Origin: Amycolatopsis sp. CA-128772
GTDB lineage: Bacteria > Actinomycetota > Actinomycetes > Mycobacteriales > Pseudonocardiaceae
Length of the DNA: 36,175 bases
Assembly (NCBI RefSeq): GCF_002904295.1
Contig: NZ_PPHG01000012.1
Span: 1-36,175 of the forward strand
Direction: 5' to 3'
A program made the translations under genes and the position numbers. Positions 15,592 through 23,659 of this stretch are shown here, piece after piece; positions within the stretch are counted from its first letter, which is position 1; each line of letters begins with the position of its first letter. Below the pieces are notes generated by a model. It saw nothing but the letters and a program-made list of their open reading frames with translations, searched no databases and had not been told where the DNA came from.

Positions 15592-16557
15592 ATGCCGCAA
15601 GATTTCTCGCACCGGGTGGCCGCGATCGTCACGGAGCAGTCGAACCCGTTCGAGCTGGGCGTGGCGACGGAGCTGTTCGGCTTGCGGCGTCCCGAACTCG
15701 ACCGCCCGTGGTACGACTTCACGCTCTGTTCGGCGACGCCATCGGCGCGGATGAACCTCGGCATGTTCACGCTGTCGGGCGTCGCCGGCCTCGAGGCGGC
15801 CGACACGGCGGACACCCTGATCGTCCCGGCCCGCCCGGACACCGACGTCCCGACGGACCCGGCGATCATCGAAGCGGTCCGCCGCGCGGCGGACCGCGGA
15901 GCCCGCCTGGTCAGCTTCTGCACGGGAGCGCTCGCCTTGGCCGAGGCAGGCGTCCTCGACGGCCGCCGCGCGACAACCCACTGGCAGTGGGCGGCCTCGC
16001 TGGCCGCCCGGTTCCCGAGGGTGTACTGGGAACCGGACGTGCTGTTCATCGACGAGGGCAACGTCCTGACAGCGGCAGGCAGCGCGGCGTCGCTCGATCT
16101 GGGGTTGCACATCATCCACCGCGACCACGGAGCAGAGGTGGTCAACGCGGTGAGCCGCCGCCTGGTGTTCACCGGCCACCGCGACGGCGGCCAGCGCCAG
16201 TTCATCGCGCGCCCGGTCCCGGCGGTGCCATCGACATCGCTGGCACCGGTCCTCGCCTGGGCCCTGGAGCGGCTGGACACGCCCCTCACGGTCACAGACC
16301 TGGCCACCCGGGCGGCCACGAGCCCGGCCACGCTGCACCGGAAGTTCCGGGCCGAGCTGGGCACGACGCCGTTGGCGTGGCTGACGACGGAGCGCGTGAC
16401 GCTGGCCTGCCGCCTGATCGAGCGGGGCGAGCTACGGCTGGACCGAGTGGCGGCGCTCAGCGGCTTCGGCACGGCGGCGAACCTGCGGCTGCAGCTGCGA
16501 CGTCACACGGGACTCAGTCCGAGCGCTTACCGCCGCCGGTTCGGCCCGGCCGCTTGA
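15592..16557 (+). CDS. GlxA-type transcriptional regulator (DJ-1/PfpI plus AraC)
   Basis: A 321-aa AraC-family regulator with an N-terminal class I glutamine amidotransferase-like (DJ-1/PfpI) sensor domain and a C-terminal double helix-turn-helix. The nucleophile-elbow cysteine C110 is seen in SFCTGALALAEAG. The DNA-binding domain begins near residue 220 with LTVTDLATRAATSPATLHRK (first HTH) and ends with LDRVAALSGFGTAANLRLQL and RRHTGLSPSAYRRRF (signature). AGGAATCG upstream supports ATG 15592. It probably regulates the divergent cupin gene. It ends base-to-base against the convergent TetR gene. Confidence 0.93.
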   Translation: MPQDFSHRVAAIVTEQSNPFELGVATELFGLRRPELDRPWYDFTLCSATPSARMNLGMFTLSGVAGLEAADTADTLIVPARPDTDVPTDPAIIEAVRRAADRGARLVSFCTGALALAEAGVLDGRRATTHWQWAASLAARFPRVYWEPDVLFIDEGNVLTAAGSAASLDLGLHIIHRDHGAEVVNAVSRRLVFTGHRDGGQRQFIARPVPAVPSTSLAPVLAWALERLDTPLTVTDLATRAATSPATLHRKFRAELGTTPLAWLTTERVTLACRLIERGELRLDRVAALSGFGTAANLRLQLRRHTGLSPSAYRRRFGPAA

Positions 16558-17166
16558 TCAGCTCGCGGGCTTGCTTGGTAGCTCGCAGGCCATGACGGAC
16601 AGCGCCTCCCGCAACGCCGTCTGCTGCAGGCCCGCCGGGTACGTCTGCGGGTCCGCCGCGGCCAGTACGTTCAGGCCCTCCACCAGCGCCACCAAGCTCT
16701 TCGTCGTCCGCTCCAGCCGCTCGTCCGTCCACTCAGGACAACACGCCGCCACCAGCCGGTGGATGCGGGCCAGGAACGAGCGGTTGGCCGCGCGGTGGCG
16801 TTCGGCGAGGTCGTCGTCGGCCAGGGCGGCTGCCAGGAAACCCACCCACACGCGGGACTCGTCGTGGTGGCCGTGGGGGATGTCGATCGCCTGGCCGAGG
16901 ACCGCCGCGAGCGCCTCCGATGCGTTGGTGCTCGCCGCCTCGGCTGCGTCCGCCCGGAGGGCCGTGCGTTCGTACAGCAGGTCGCGTGCGTGCAGCAGCA
17001 GCGCCTTCTTGGTCGGGAACGCGTGCATGACCAGGCCGGTCGTGCAGCCGGCGCGCTCGGCGACCGCGCGCAGCGTCAGGCCCGGGAGGCCGTTCTCCGC
17101 CAGTACCTGCCAGGTCGCGTTCGACAGCAGGTCCCGCTGAGCCTGGACGTCACGCTGCTTGGGCAT
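16558..17166 (-). CDS. TetR/AcrR-family transcriptional regulator
   Basis: A 202-aa regulator. N-terminal HTH: QRDLLSNATWQVLAENGLPG, LTLRAVAERAGCTTGLVMHA, FPTKKALLLHARDLL. The C-terminal ligand domain (about residues 80-200) resembles the BetI/TetR_C_6-type helical bundle; the ligand is unknown. ATG 17166 has an excellent GAAGGAGG ribosome site. The divergent GNAT gene starts 70 bp away, and the spacer carries two tandem 16-bp near-palindromes, so autorepression and control of the GNAT gene are likely. Confidence 0.93.
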   Translation of the reverse strand: MPKQRDVQAQRDLLSNATWQVLAENGLPGLTLRAVAERAGCTTGLVMHAFPTKKALLLHARDLLYERTALRADAAEAASTNASEALAAVLGQAIDIPHGHHDESRVWVGFLAAALADDDLAERHRAANRSFLARIHRLVAACCPEWTDERLERTTKSLVALVEGLNVLAAADPQTYPAGLQQTALREALSVMACELPSKPAS

Positions 17167-17186
17167 CGAACCTCCTTCCCGGGAAT

Positions 17187-17217
17187 CGTAACAGCTGCTA
17201 CGGTAACAACCGTTACG
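17187..17217. promoter_or_regulatory. Two tandem 16-bp operator-like palindromes
   Basis: CGTAACAGCTGCTACG (17187-17202) and GGTAACAACCGTTACG (17202-17217) agree at 12 of 16 positions and are each near-palindromic (GTAAC...GTTAC or CTAC). They begin 15 bp apart and together also form CGTAAC-N19-GTTACG. They lie between the divergent TetR and GNAT genes and are the natural binding site for that TetR protein, perhaps as two dimers. Confidence 0.65.
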
Positions 17218-17236
17218 GGAAAAGGAGTGCCGCCTG

Positions 17237-17701
17237 ATGCTTGACTGCACGCTGACGATCACCCCGGTGACCTGGGACGATCCCGACGCCGTCCGGCTGC
17301 GCGAAGCCCAGCGGACCGAGCTCGACGCCCGCTACGGCACCGACGACCACGAGCCCGGCGCCGTCCCGACCGCCGACACCGTCGCCGTGTTCCTCGTGGC
17401 CCGGGACGCCGGCGGCGCCGCTGTGGGCTGTGGCGGACTACGGCTGCTCGGCCCCGGCTCGGGCGAGGTCAAGCGCATGTACGTCGAGCCGGCGGCGCGC
17501 GGGACCGGCGTCGCGGCCGCCCTGTTGCGCGCGCTCGAAGACCACGCCCGGGAGCTCGGCATCACCCGGCTGCTGCTGGAGACCGGTACCGGCCAGCCGG
17601 ACGCCATCCGCTTCTACCAGCGGGAAGGCTACGAGCCGATCGAGGCCTACGGGCCTTACCGCGGCGAACCGCTCTCACGCTGCTTCGCCCGCGATCTCTG
17701 A
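17237..17701 (+). CDS. GNAT-family N-acetyltransferase
   Basis: A 154-aa GCN5-related acetyltransferase. Seen: the core strand VAVFLVARD, AVGCGGLRLLG, motif A EVKRMYVEPAARGTGVAAAL with the acetyl-CoA pyrophosphate-binding RGTGVAA, and motif B TRLLLETGTGQPDAIRFYQ followed by REGYEPI. The acceptor substrate cannot be deduced. GGAG nine bases before ATG 17237 sets the start. It is divergent from the TetR gene over the tandem palindromes and is probably repressed by that protein. Confidence 0.92.
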   Translation: MLDCTLTITPVTWDDPDAVRLREAQRTELDARYGTDDHEPGAVPTADTVAVFLVARDAGGAAVGCGGLRLLGPGSGEVKRMYVEPAARGTGVAAALLRALEDHARELGITRLLLETGTGQPDAIRFYQREGYEPIEAYGPYRGEPLSRCFARDL

Positions 17702-17707
17702 GCCGGC

Positions 17708-18895
17708 CTACAAAAGCCGGTACTTGCTGCCCCGGCACTGCACGCCCGTCCCGCTCTTGTGCGCCCGGAGTCTGCCGGTCTTGTTGACCGTCACCCGCTT
17801 GCCGCAGTCCAGGCACGTCGCCTCCTCCTTCGCCGCCTTCTTGATGGGCGAGGCGAGGCCGCCGCCCTTCCGCACCGGCGCGACCGGGTTCTTCGTGAGC
17901 ACCGCGACCGGGTTGGCCCCGGCGAGCCACGCGTCCAGGTTGCCCCCGCGAGCCGGCCCGGGGACGTTCTGCGGCACCGGCTGCTGCACCGGAACAGGCA
18001 CGGGCTGCGGCACCGCCACGGGCACCGGCGGCAGAACGTTCTGCGGCACCGGCTGCTGCACCGGCGGCAGAACGTTCTGCGGCACCGGCTGCTGCACCGG
18101 CGGCGCTGGACGATCACCCTGCCGCACCGCCTCTCGCGCCTTCGCCACCGCGAGGTTCCAGCCGGCGTCGACCTGCTTCGCCGCTTCGGCAGCCTCGGTG
18201 TCCGAACGATGACGCCGCCACTCGTCCTGCGCCAGCACGACGTTCACGATCGCGGACCGCGCTTCCTCGATCGCGGCCACCGCCTCCGGTGACCCCGCCT
18301 GGTTCCGCAACCCGTAGAGCTCGGTGAGCAGGATCACCCTGGTGCGCCACAACGCGTTGGGCACCTGCGCCTCCCACCGGGTCTGGCTGTGCGGCGGTGC
18401 GGTCCACTGCACGACGGTGTGGTCGTGCAGCTGTCCGACCAGCCACTGGAAGCACGGCTCGCACGGCGACAGCTCGGTGTACACCCGGACGATGCGCTTC
18501 ACGTCGGTGTCCATTGGGTGGTCCTTCGGCTGGGCGCCGCTCTCCTGCGCCTTCCGGACGGCGGTGCGCTCGGCGTGCTGCTCGGGGTCCTGGGTGCCGC
18601 TGCTCCACACCGGTGTCTGCGGCCGGGCCTCCGTGGAACCCGCCTCCGCCACATACGCGACGGCCAGGTTCTTCTCCGACAACGCATCGGGGCCGCCGTG
18701 CCGCGCCCGCTCGGCGACTTCGTCGGCGGGCACGTTCTTCGAGCGGTAACGCTGGATCGGGAGTACCCCGGTGACCGCCCGGTTGCCCGCTGCCTGTTGC
18801 AGCCGCAGCACGGCGGCGGGCACCGCGGCGATCGACGTACGCGGGGCCGGCACCGCCTCGCGGTCCGGCCGGTCCGGGTGCATCCGCTTGCGCAT
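17708..18895 (-). CDS. Multidomain cytidine-deaminase-like protein with AGNRAV motif, Pro-rich repeat and zinc-ribbon tail
   Basis: A 395-aa protein with an unusual layout. Residues 32-41 read LQQAAGNRAV, like the LQR-x-x-GN-x-AV segment found near the N-terminus of actinobacterial proteins linked to DUF4157 and contractile-injection loci. Residues about 75-165 carry the zinc site of the cytidine deaminase superfamily: H107-A-E109 and P144-C145-E-P-C148. A helical region (about 185-260) follows, then a tandem repeat of PVQQPVPQNV (263-314). The tail (about 358-395) has C361, C364, H379 and C387, a zinc-ribbon-like set. There is no signal peptide. ATG 18895 is used; ATG 18883 is possible. The deaminase is internal, unlike classic polymorphic toxins, and no immunity gene follows on the same strand. 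A DNA/RNA- or nucleotide-deaminase effector is inference. Confidence 0.72.
   Translation of the reverse strand: MRKRMHPDRPDREAVPAPRTSIAAVPAAVLRLQQAAGNRAVTGVLPIQRYRSKNVPADEVAERARHGGPDALSEKNLAVAYVAEAGSTEARPQTPVWSSGTQDPEQHAERTAVRKAQESGAQPKDHPMDTDVKRIVRVYTELSPCEPCFQWLVGQLHDHTVVQWTAPPHSQTRWEAQVPNALWRTRVILLTELYGLRNQAGSPEAVAAIEEARSAIVNVVLAQDEWRRHRSDTEAAEAAKQVDAGWNLAVAKAREAVRQGDRPAPPVQQPVPQNVLPPVQQPVPQNVLPPVPVAVPQPVPVPVQQPVPQNVPGPARGGNLDAWLAGANPVAVLTKNPVAPVRKGGGLASPIKKAAKEEATCLDCGKRVTVNKTGRLRAHKSGTGVQCRGSKYRLL
17961..18098. repeat. 36-bp in-frame tandem repeat encoding PVQQPVPQNVLP units
   Basis: Two copies of a 36-bp unit, identical by eye (18027-18062 and 18063-18098), are separated by an interrupting Pro/Val-rich stretch from a partial third copy near 17961-17990. 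Each contains the 12-bp palindrome CAGAACGTTCTG (exact only in the full copies). The repeat is in frame and encodes the Pro-rich linker of the deaminase-like protein, so it reflects recent duplication within the gene. Confidence 0.8.
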
Positions 18896-18966
18896 GCACT
18901 CAGCGTGACAGGACCGTCGCACCCGGGTCGAGGTGCGGCGGGGGCACATTCGGCCGCACCTTCCGC

Positions 18967-19006
18967 TGCCCCTTCGGGCAACGCGGCCATCGGTTTTCCG
19001 ATGGCC
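18967..19006. promoter_or_regulatory. Two hairpins between divergent genes
   Basis: TGCCC-CTTC-GGGCA (18967-18980) is followed by a perfect GGCCATCGG-TTTT-CCGATGGCC (18985-19006). They lie between the divergent deaminase-like and beta-propeller genes, where no transcript from either gene needs to end. That makes an operator or a 5'-leader structure of the plus-strand gene more likely than a terminator. Confidence 0.6.
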
Positions 19007-19110
19007 AGGGCAAGCCGGTCTATTGGCGGCGGCACGCGCACCGGGCCTACGGTCGGGAGCACGGCGATCCGGAGTTCTTTTCGCCGCCACTGACCGGAAC
19101 CGGAGTTCCC

Positions 19111-20007
19111 TTGCGTATCAGACAGATCGGCGCCGCGCTGGCCGCGGCCGCCGTTTTCGCCCTGCCGGCCGCGCCCGCCCAGGCGGCGTCGAGGATCGTC
19201 CCGCTCGACCTCGCCGCCGGGCAGCAGCCGGAAAACATCGCCCTGGAGCCCGACGGCTCCGCCGACCTCACCTTCGCCTACACCGGCGAAATCGGCCGGG
19301 TCACGCCCGATGGCCGGGTGCGCGTCATCGCCCGGATCCCGGTGCCCGCCGACGGCGACGTCCCGGTGGTGCACAAGAAGCTGTTCCTCGGCGGGATCGT
19401 GCGCGCTCCCGGCGGCGACCTGTACGTCGCCGTTTCGACCGGCACGGCGGCGACCGGCCTCTACCGGGTGCGGCCCGGGAGCGCGCCGGTGCAGGTGGCC
19501 GCCCTGTCGCCGGCCGGCTTCCAGAACGGCGTCGCCCGGGATCCCGCCGGCGGTGACGTCTTCGTCGCCGACTCGTTCGGCTCGGTCGTCCGGCGCGTCT
19601 CCCCGCGCACCGGGCGGGTCACCGACTGGGCCACCGGCGAACTGCTCGCCCCGGTGAGCGGGTTCGGGGCGAACGGCGTGCAGGTCCACGACGACGCGGT
19701 GTGGGTGTCCAACCTGGACCGCGGCACGCTGGTCCGGCTGCCGCTCACCGGCGCGCCCGGCCGGGTCGCCGCGTCGGGGCTCGGCCCGGTCGACGACTTC
19801 GCGTTTCACGGCGACACCGTCGTCGCGGCCGTCAACCAGGAAAACCGGGTCGTCACGGTCGGGCGCGACGGCACCCGGACGATCCTGTCCACTTCGGATG
19901 GTCTGGCGAACCCGACGTCGGTCGCCGTCCGCGGTGACACGCTGTACGTGGCCGACAGCGCGTACTTCGGCGGGCAGCCCAACCTCCTGCGCACCCACCT
20001 GCGGTGA
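19111..20007 (+). CDS. Secreted beta-propeller protein (SMP-30/ScyD-like)
   Basis: A 298-aa exported protein. The signal peptide is clear (MRIRQIGAALAAAAVF, ending at about AQA-AS, residues 25-26). The mature part shows repeated blade motifs: PENIALEPDGSADLTF, GGIVRAPGGDLYVAVST, QNGVARDPAGGDVFVADS, PTSVAVRGDTLYVADS. This is the NHL/SMP-30 type of six-bladed propeller, found in gluconolactonase-like and ScyD/ScyE-family proteins. No catalytic residue set can be assigned. The start is TTG 19111, with GGAG five bases upstream. It is divergent from the deaminase-like gene; a functional link is not established. Confidence 0.85.
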   Translation: MRIRQIGAALAAAAVFALPAAPAQAASRIVPLDLAAGQQPENIALEPDGSADLTFAYTGEIGRVTPDGRVRVIARIPVPADGDVPVVHKKLFLGGIVRAPGGDLYVAVSTGTAATGLYRVRPGSAPVQVAALSPAGFQNGVARDPAGGDVFVADSFGSVVRRVSPRTGRVTDWATGELLAPVSGFGANGVQVHDDAVWVSNLDRGTLVRLPLTGAPGRVAASGLGPVDDFAFHGDTVVAAVNQENRVVTVGRDGTRTILSTSDGLANPTSVAVRGDTLYVADSAYFGGQPNLLRTHLR

Positions 20008-20097
20008 TCGGCACGTGCATCCGCACGCCGATTGTGCACGAGCTTCCCGGTGATCTCGGGAAACGGTTGCTGTGAAACAAATCCACCGGTAGGTTGG

Positions 20098-20136
20098 CGA
20101 AACCCCGGTGCTCAAGCATCGGTCACCGGGGTTCGC
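20098..20136 (+). terminator. Strong hairpin, terminator-like
   Basis: AACCCCGGTG (20101-20110) pairs perfectly with CACCGGGGTT (20124-20133) across a 13-nt loop, extended by flanking CGA/TCG with one bulged A. It lies about 95 bases after the beta-propeller stop and before the next gene. No T-run follows, which is common for actinomycete terminators. A regulatory role for the next gene is also possible. Confidence 0.5.
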
Positions 20137-20246
20137 GCTGCTCGGCGGAAGTGGGGAGACTACGCCGAGAGAGCGCTTTCCGGCGGTCAGGGGTCGCCGC
20201 CGGGAGGCAGGAGGGAAGCAGTGCCTTGGTGTTCCGGGGAACGGTC

Positions 20247-20582
20247 ATGGCCGGCCGCGTGACCGAGCCCTACCTGGTCGGGCTGGAAGCCATCGCGGGT
20301 GAGCTGTTGCGCGGCAAGTGGTGCGTCTACCTGCACGAATGGCTCGGTGACGACGACGATCTGCCCGAATGGCAGGCCCGCGTGGCCGCGCACGCCGAAC
20401 GCTCCGGCGTCGAAGTGTGCTTCGTCGAGATTCCCCGCAAGGACATGACGCTGGTGGCCAACGTGCGCGCGCTCCCGAGTTTCGAGCAGGTCACCGAATC
20501 CGTGGCGGCGCTGGAGCACTACCGCGGCCTGGCCGCGGGCCGCGGCTGGCGCGGCGCGGCCGTCCGCCGATCGGCCGAATGA
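20247..20582 (+). CDS. Small hypothetical protein
   Basis: A 111-aa cytoplasmic protein, start MAGRVTEPYLVG, with GGGGA seven bases upstream of ATG 20247. It contains GKWCVYLHEWLGDDDDLPEW, a strand CFVEIPRKDMTLV and a helical C-terminus ending in a basic tail. I do not recognise a family. Codon bias is clearly coding. It stands alone between a hairpin and the MFS gene; the frame extends upstream to 20094 but that part is Arg/Ser-rich and not coding-like. Confidence 0.7.
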   Translation: MAGRVTEPYLVGLEAIAGELLRGKWCVYLHEWLGDDDDLPEWQARVAAHAERSGVEVCFVEIPRKDMTLVANVRALPSFEQVTESVAALEHYRGLAAGRGWRGAAVRRSAE

Positions 20583-20690
20583 CCCCACCGCGATCGCCGC
20601 ACCGCGGGAAACGCGGCCGGTCCCACCGGGCGGGACGGCGGCCACGCCGGCGTTGACCTCCACCTTTGTCGAACTCCTGCCGTCGCCGGT

Positions 20691-22073
20691 ATGACCACCG
20701 CACCACCGATTCCCCGCACCGTCTGGATCGCCTCCGGCGTGATGGCCCTCGGCGGGTTCCTCGGCAACATGGACGCCTCGATCGTCGCCGTCGGCCTCGA
20801 GCCGATGCGGGACAGCCTCGACGTCACGCTCGTCGCCGTCCAGTGGGTCGCGACGGCCTACCTGCTGGGTTTGTCGGCCGCCCTGCCGCTCACGCCGTGG
20901 CTCGGGCGCAGGTTCGGCGCCGGCCGCCTGTGGCTCGGCGCACTGGCCGCGTTCCTGGTCACGTCGGTGGCGTGCGCGCTCGCCCCGGACGCCGGCACGC
21001 TGATCGGCGTCCGCGCCGTGCAGGGCATGGCCGCCGGTGTCATGGTCACGGCCGGGCAGACGGTGATCGGGCTGGCCGTCGGCCCCGAACGGCTGGGCCG
21101 CACCATGGGCACGCTGGCGCTCGTGGTCGGGCTGGCCCCGGTGATCGGGCCGAGCGTCGGCGGGTTCCTGCTCGCGCACTTCGCGTGGCCGGTGCTGTTC
21201 TGGCTGAACGTCCCGATCGGACTGCTCGCGTTCGGCCTGGCGCTGCGGTACGTGCCGCTCGGCGACCGGCAGCCACCGCCGCCGATGGACTGGCGCGGCC
21301 TGGCCATGGTGTCGCTCGGCCTGCCGTTGCTGGTGTATGCGCTCACCGGGCTCGCCACGCCCGGCTCGCTCGACGTCGTGCTCGCCGGCATCGGCGCCGC
21401 CGCCATGGGATTGTTCACGTGGTGGTCGCTGCGCGTCCCCCACCCGGTGCTGCAGCTGCGGCTCGCCGCGCGGCCGGTGCTGGGCGCGGCGCTGGTGTCC
21501 GTGCTGCTCGGCGGCGCCGGGATGTTCGGCGCCGTCCTGCTGCTGCCGCTGTGGTTCCAGCTCCGGCTCGGCGCGGGGACCGCCGAAGCCGGCGTCCTGC
21601 TCGCCCCGATGGGGCCGGCCACCGCGGTGTTCGTGTTCGCCGCCGGCCGGCTGACCGACCGCCACGGCGGCGGCGCCGTCTCGCTCACCGGGTCGCTGGT
21701 GGTGCCGGCGAGCACCGTGCCGCTCCCGTGGCTGGGCCCGGACGCGCCGATGTGGCTGGTCCAAACGCTGCTCCTGGTCCGCGGCGCCGGGCTTGGGCTT
21801 TCGATCATGCCCACGTCGACGGCGGCGTACGCGTCGGTCGACGCCGTCGAACTCGGCGACGCCACCGCGCTGGTCAACACCGTGCTGCGCGTGGGCGGCG
21901 CTCTCGGCGGCGCGCTGTGCGTGATCGTGCTGTCCCAGGGCCTGACGGCCGGCCCGGCGACCGGGTCCGGCTGGGCGTTCGGCGTGTTGACGGCCCTCTG
22001 CGCACTGGGGGCGGGAGCCGCGGCCTGGCTCCGGCGAGCCGAACGGGCGCCCGGATCGGCCAGCGTGCCCTGA
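20691..22073 (+). CDS. MFS transporter, DHA2 (EmrB/QacA-like)
   Basis: A 460-aa integral membrane drug:H+ antiporter-type exporter. Seen: the DHA2 motif 'GNMDASIVAVGLEPM' in TM1, motif A-like LGRRFGAGRLWLG, the antiporter motif C region GLAPVIGPSVGGFLL, and about 12-14 hydrophobic segments. DHA2 members usually export hydrophobic antibiotics, dyes or siderophores. There is no adjacent biosynthetic cluster, so the substrate is unknown. ATG 20691 is the only good start. A TTGACC at 20653-20658 could be its -35, but no convincing -10 follows. Confidence 0.92.
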   Translation: MTTAPPIPRTVWIASGVMALGGFLGNMDASIVAVGLEPMRDSLDVTLVAVQWVATAYLLGLSAALPLTPWLGRRFGAGRLWLGALAAFLVTSVACALAPDAGTLIGVRAVQGMAAGVMVTAGQTVIGLAVGPERLGRTMGTLALVVGLAPVIGPSVGGFLLAHFAWPVLFWLNVPIGLLAFGLALRYVPLGDRQPPPPMDWRGLAMVSLGLPLLVYALTGLATPGSLDVVLAGIGAAAMGLFTWWSLRVPHPVLQLRLAARPVLGAALVSVLLGGAGMFGAVLLLPLWFQLRLGAGTAEAGVLLAPMGPATAVFVFAAGRLTDRHGGGAVSLTGSLVVPASTVPLPWLGPDAPMWLVQTLLLVRGAGLGLSIMPTSTAAYASVDAVELGDATALVNTVLRVGGALGGALCVIVLSQGLTAGPATGSGWAFGVLTALCALGAGAAAWLRRAERAPGSASVP

Positions 22074-22094
22074 TTCACCTGGGAAGCTGGCGTG

Positions 22095-22111
22095 ATCACC
22101 GGATCGGTGAT
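22095..22111 (+). terminator. Short hairpin after the MFS gene
   Basis: ATCACCG-GAT-CGGTGAT (22095-22111) is followed by TAATT. The 7-bp stem is 22 bases after the MFS stop. It may be a weak terminator or an operator for the following secreted hydrolase gene; the two cannot be told apart here. Confidence 0.4.
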
Positions 22112-22155
22112 TAATTGGAGCCGGTCGTGCACTGTCGGTGAGGGGAAGGGCTGAC

Positions 22156-23649
22156 ATGACGGGGGTCAACCAACGATTGCTGACGGCCGCGGCCGTCACC
22201 GCGGTACTGGGCAGCCTGCTGACGGCGGCCCCCGCTTCGGCCGCGGGAACCGTCGACTGGCGGCCGTGCGCCGACGCGCCCGGCGTCGACTGCGGCACGG
22301 TGACCGTGCCACTCGACTGGGCTCACCCGGACGGGGGCACCACGACCATCGCGCTCGCCCGGCGCACGGCCACCGACCCGCAGGCCCGGATCGGCTCGAT
22401 CCTGATGGACCCGGGCGGCCCCGGCGGCGCGGGCGCCGGCGAGGTCAAGGGCGGCTGGTCCCTGTCGGCCGAAATCACGAAACGCTTCGACACCGTCGGG
22501 TTCGACCCGCGGGGCGTCGGCGACAGCGCCCACATCGCCTGCGGGCTCGCCGAACTGATCGCCGACCACCCGCAGGTCCCGCGCAACCAGGCCGAATTCG
22601 ACCAGCTCGCGCAGTACAACCGGAAGCTCGGCGAGAGCTGCAACCGGATCACCGGGCCGCTGGCGCAGTTCGCCGGCACGAAAAGCGTCGCGCGGGACAT
22701 GGACGCCATCCGCGCCGCGCTCGGCGAACCGAAGCTGACCTACTACGGCGTCTCCTACGGCACGCTGATGGGCCAGCAGTACGCGGAGCTGTTCCCGGAC
22801 AAGGTCCGCGCGCTCGTGCTGGACAGCAACATGGACCACTCGCAGTACACGGCGTGGGAGTTCCTCCACAGCGAGACGCAGTCGGTGCAGGCGGAGTTCC
22901 GCGAGTTCGCCGCCTGGTGCGACCGGACGCCGAGTTGCGCGCTGCACGGCCGGGACGTCTCCGCGCTGACCCGCGAGCTGCAGGACAAGGCCGCGCGCGG
23001 GGAACTGAAGGACCCGCACAGCGGCGAAGCGATCACGCCGCTGGACCTCGCGTCCATCATCCAGGGCAGCTTCTACGGCCCCGGCTGGGACCGGCTCGCG
23101 ACCGTGCTCGAGTCGTTCGTGGACGGCACCGCGGCCGCGGCGGCGAAACTGCGTGACGACATCCCGGTCAACACCGTGTTCCAGAGCGTGTTCTGCGACG
23201 ACTGGCGCCTGCCCGTGCACAGCTTCGCCGAACTCGAGACCGACCGCCGGGCGGCCGCGGCCTTCGCGCCGGACGTCAAGGTCAACTCGCTCGGCTGGCG
23301 GGCGGTGACCGGCTGCATCGGCTGGCCGAACGCGACGAGCAACCCGCAGCACCCGCTGCGGGTGCACGGCGCGCCGCCGCTGCTGATGCTGAGCAGCCGC
23401 CACGACCCGGCGACACCGTACGCGTGGTCGCAGACCGCCGCCCGGCAGAGCGGCAGCACGCTGCTCACCTACGACGGCTGGGGCCACGGCGCGTACTTCA
23501 AGCACAGCTCGTGCGTGACCCAGGCGACCGACGACTACCTGATCACCGGCAAGCTCCCGGCCCGGGGCACGCACTGCGCGGCGGTCGAGCCGGGCACCCC
23601 GCAGGCCCGGGTCGCCGGGCCGAAACCGCCGTCGACGATCGCCTTCTGA
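22156..23649 (+). CDS. Secreted alpha/beta hydrolase (TAP-like peptidase, SlpD/E type)
   Basis: A 497-aa exported hydrolase. Signal peptide: residues 1 to about 30, cleavage near ASA-AG. The alpha/beta-hydrolase core has the oxyanion region LMDPGGPGGAG (84-93), nucleophile S200 in YGVSYGTLMG, acid D417 in SSRHDPATPY and H444 in DGWGHGAYF. The C-terminal TAP-like domain (about 400-480) includes the SSCVTQATDDYLITGKLP segment. Streptomyces relatives are tripeptidyl aminopeptidases or lactone/ester hydrolases. ATG 22156, preceded by GGGGAAGGG, is preferred over GTG 22138. A strong hairpin follows the stop. Confidence 0.93.
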   Translation: MTGVNQRLLTAAAVTAVLGSLLTAAPASAAGTVDWRPCADAPGVDCGTVTVPLDWAHPDGGTTTIALARRTATDPQARIGSILMDPGGPGGAGAGEVKGGWSLSAEITKRFDTVGFDPRGVGDSAHIACGLAELIADHPQVPRNQAEFDQLAQYNRKLGESCNRITGPLAQFAGTKSVARDMDAIRAALGEPKLTYYGVSYGTLMGQQYAELFPDKVRALVLDSNMDHSQYTAWEFLHSETQSVQAEFREFAAWCDRTPSCALHGRDVSALTRELQDKAARGELKDPHSGEAITPLDLASIIQGSFYGPGWDRLATVLESFVDGTAAAAAKLRDDIPVNTVFQSVFCDDWRLPVHSFAELETDRRAAAAFAPDVKVNSLGWRAVTGCIGWPNATSNPQHPLRVHGAPPLLMLSSRHDPATPYAWSQTAARQSGSTLLTYDGWGHGAYFKHSSCVTQATDDYLITGKLPARGTHCAAVEPGTPQARVAGPKPPSTIAF

Positions 23650-23659
23650 CGCGTCCGCC

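Noticed and set aside
17237..17701. GNAT gene as immunity partner of the deaminase-like protein
   Set aside because: It is convergent, has its own TetR and operators, and is an intact acetyltransferase. Nothing links it to the deaminase.
18027..18098. CRISPR-like 36-bp repeats
   Set aside because: Units are contiguous with no spacers, in frame, and translate to a regular Pro-rich linker.
20187..22298. 703-codon minus-strand frame
   Set aside because: Antisense to the MFS gene; low-complexity Arg/Gly/Gln/His product.
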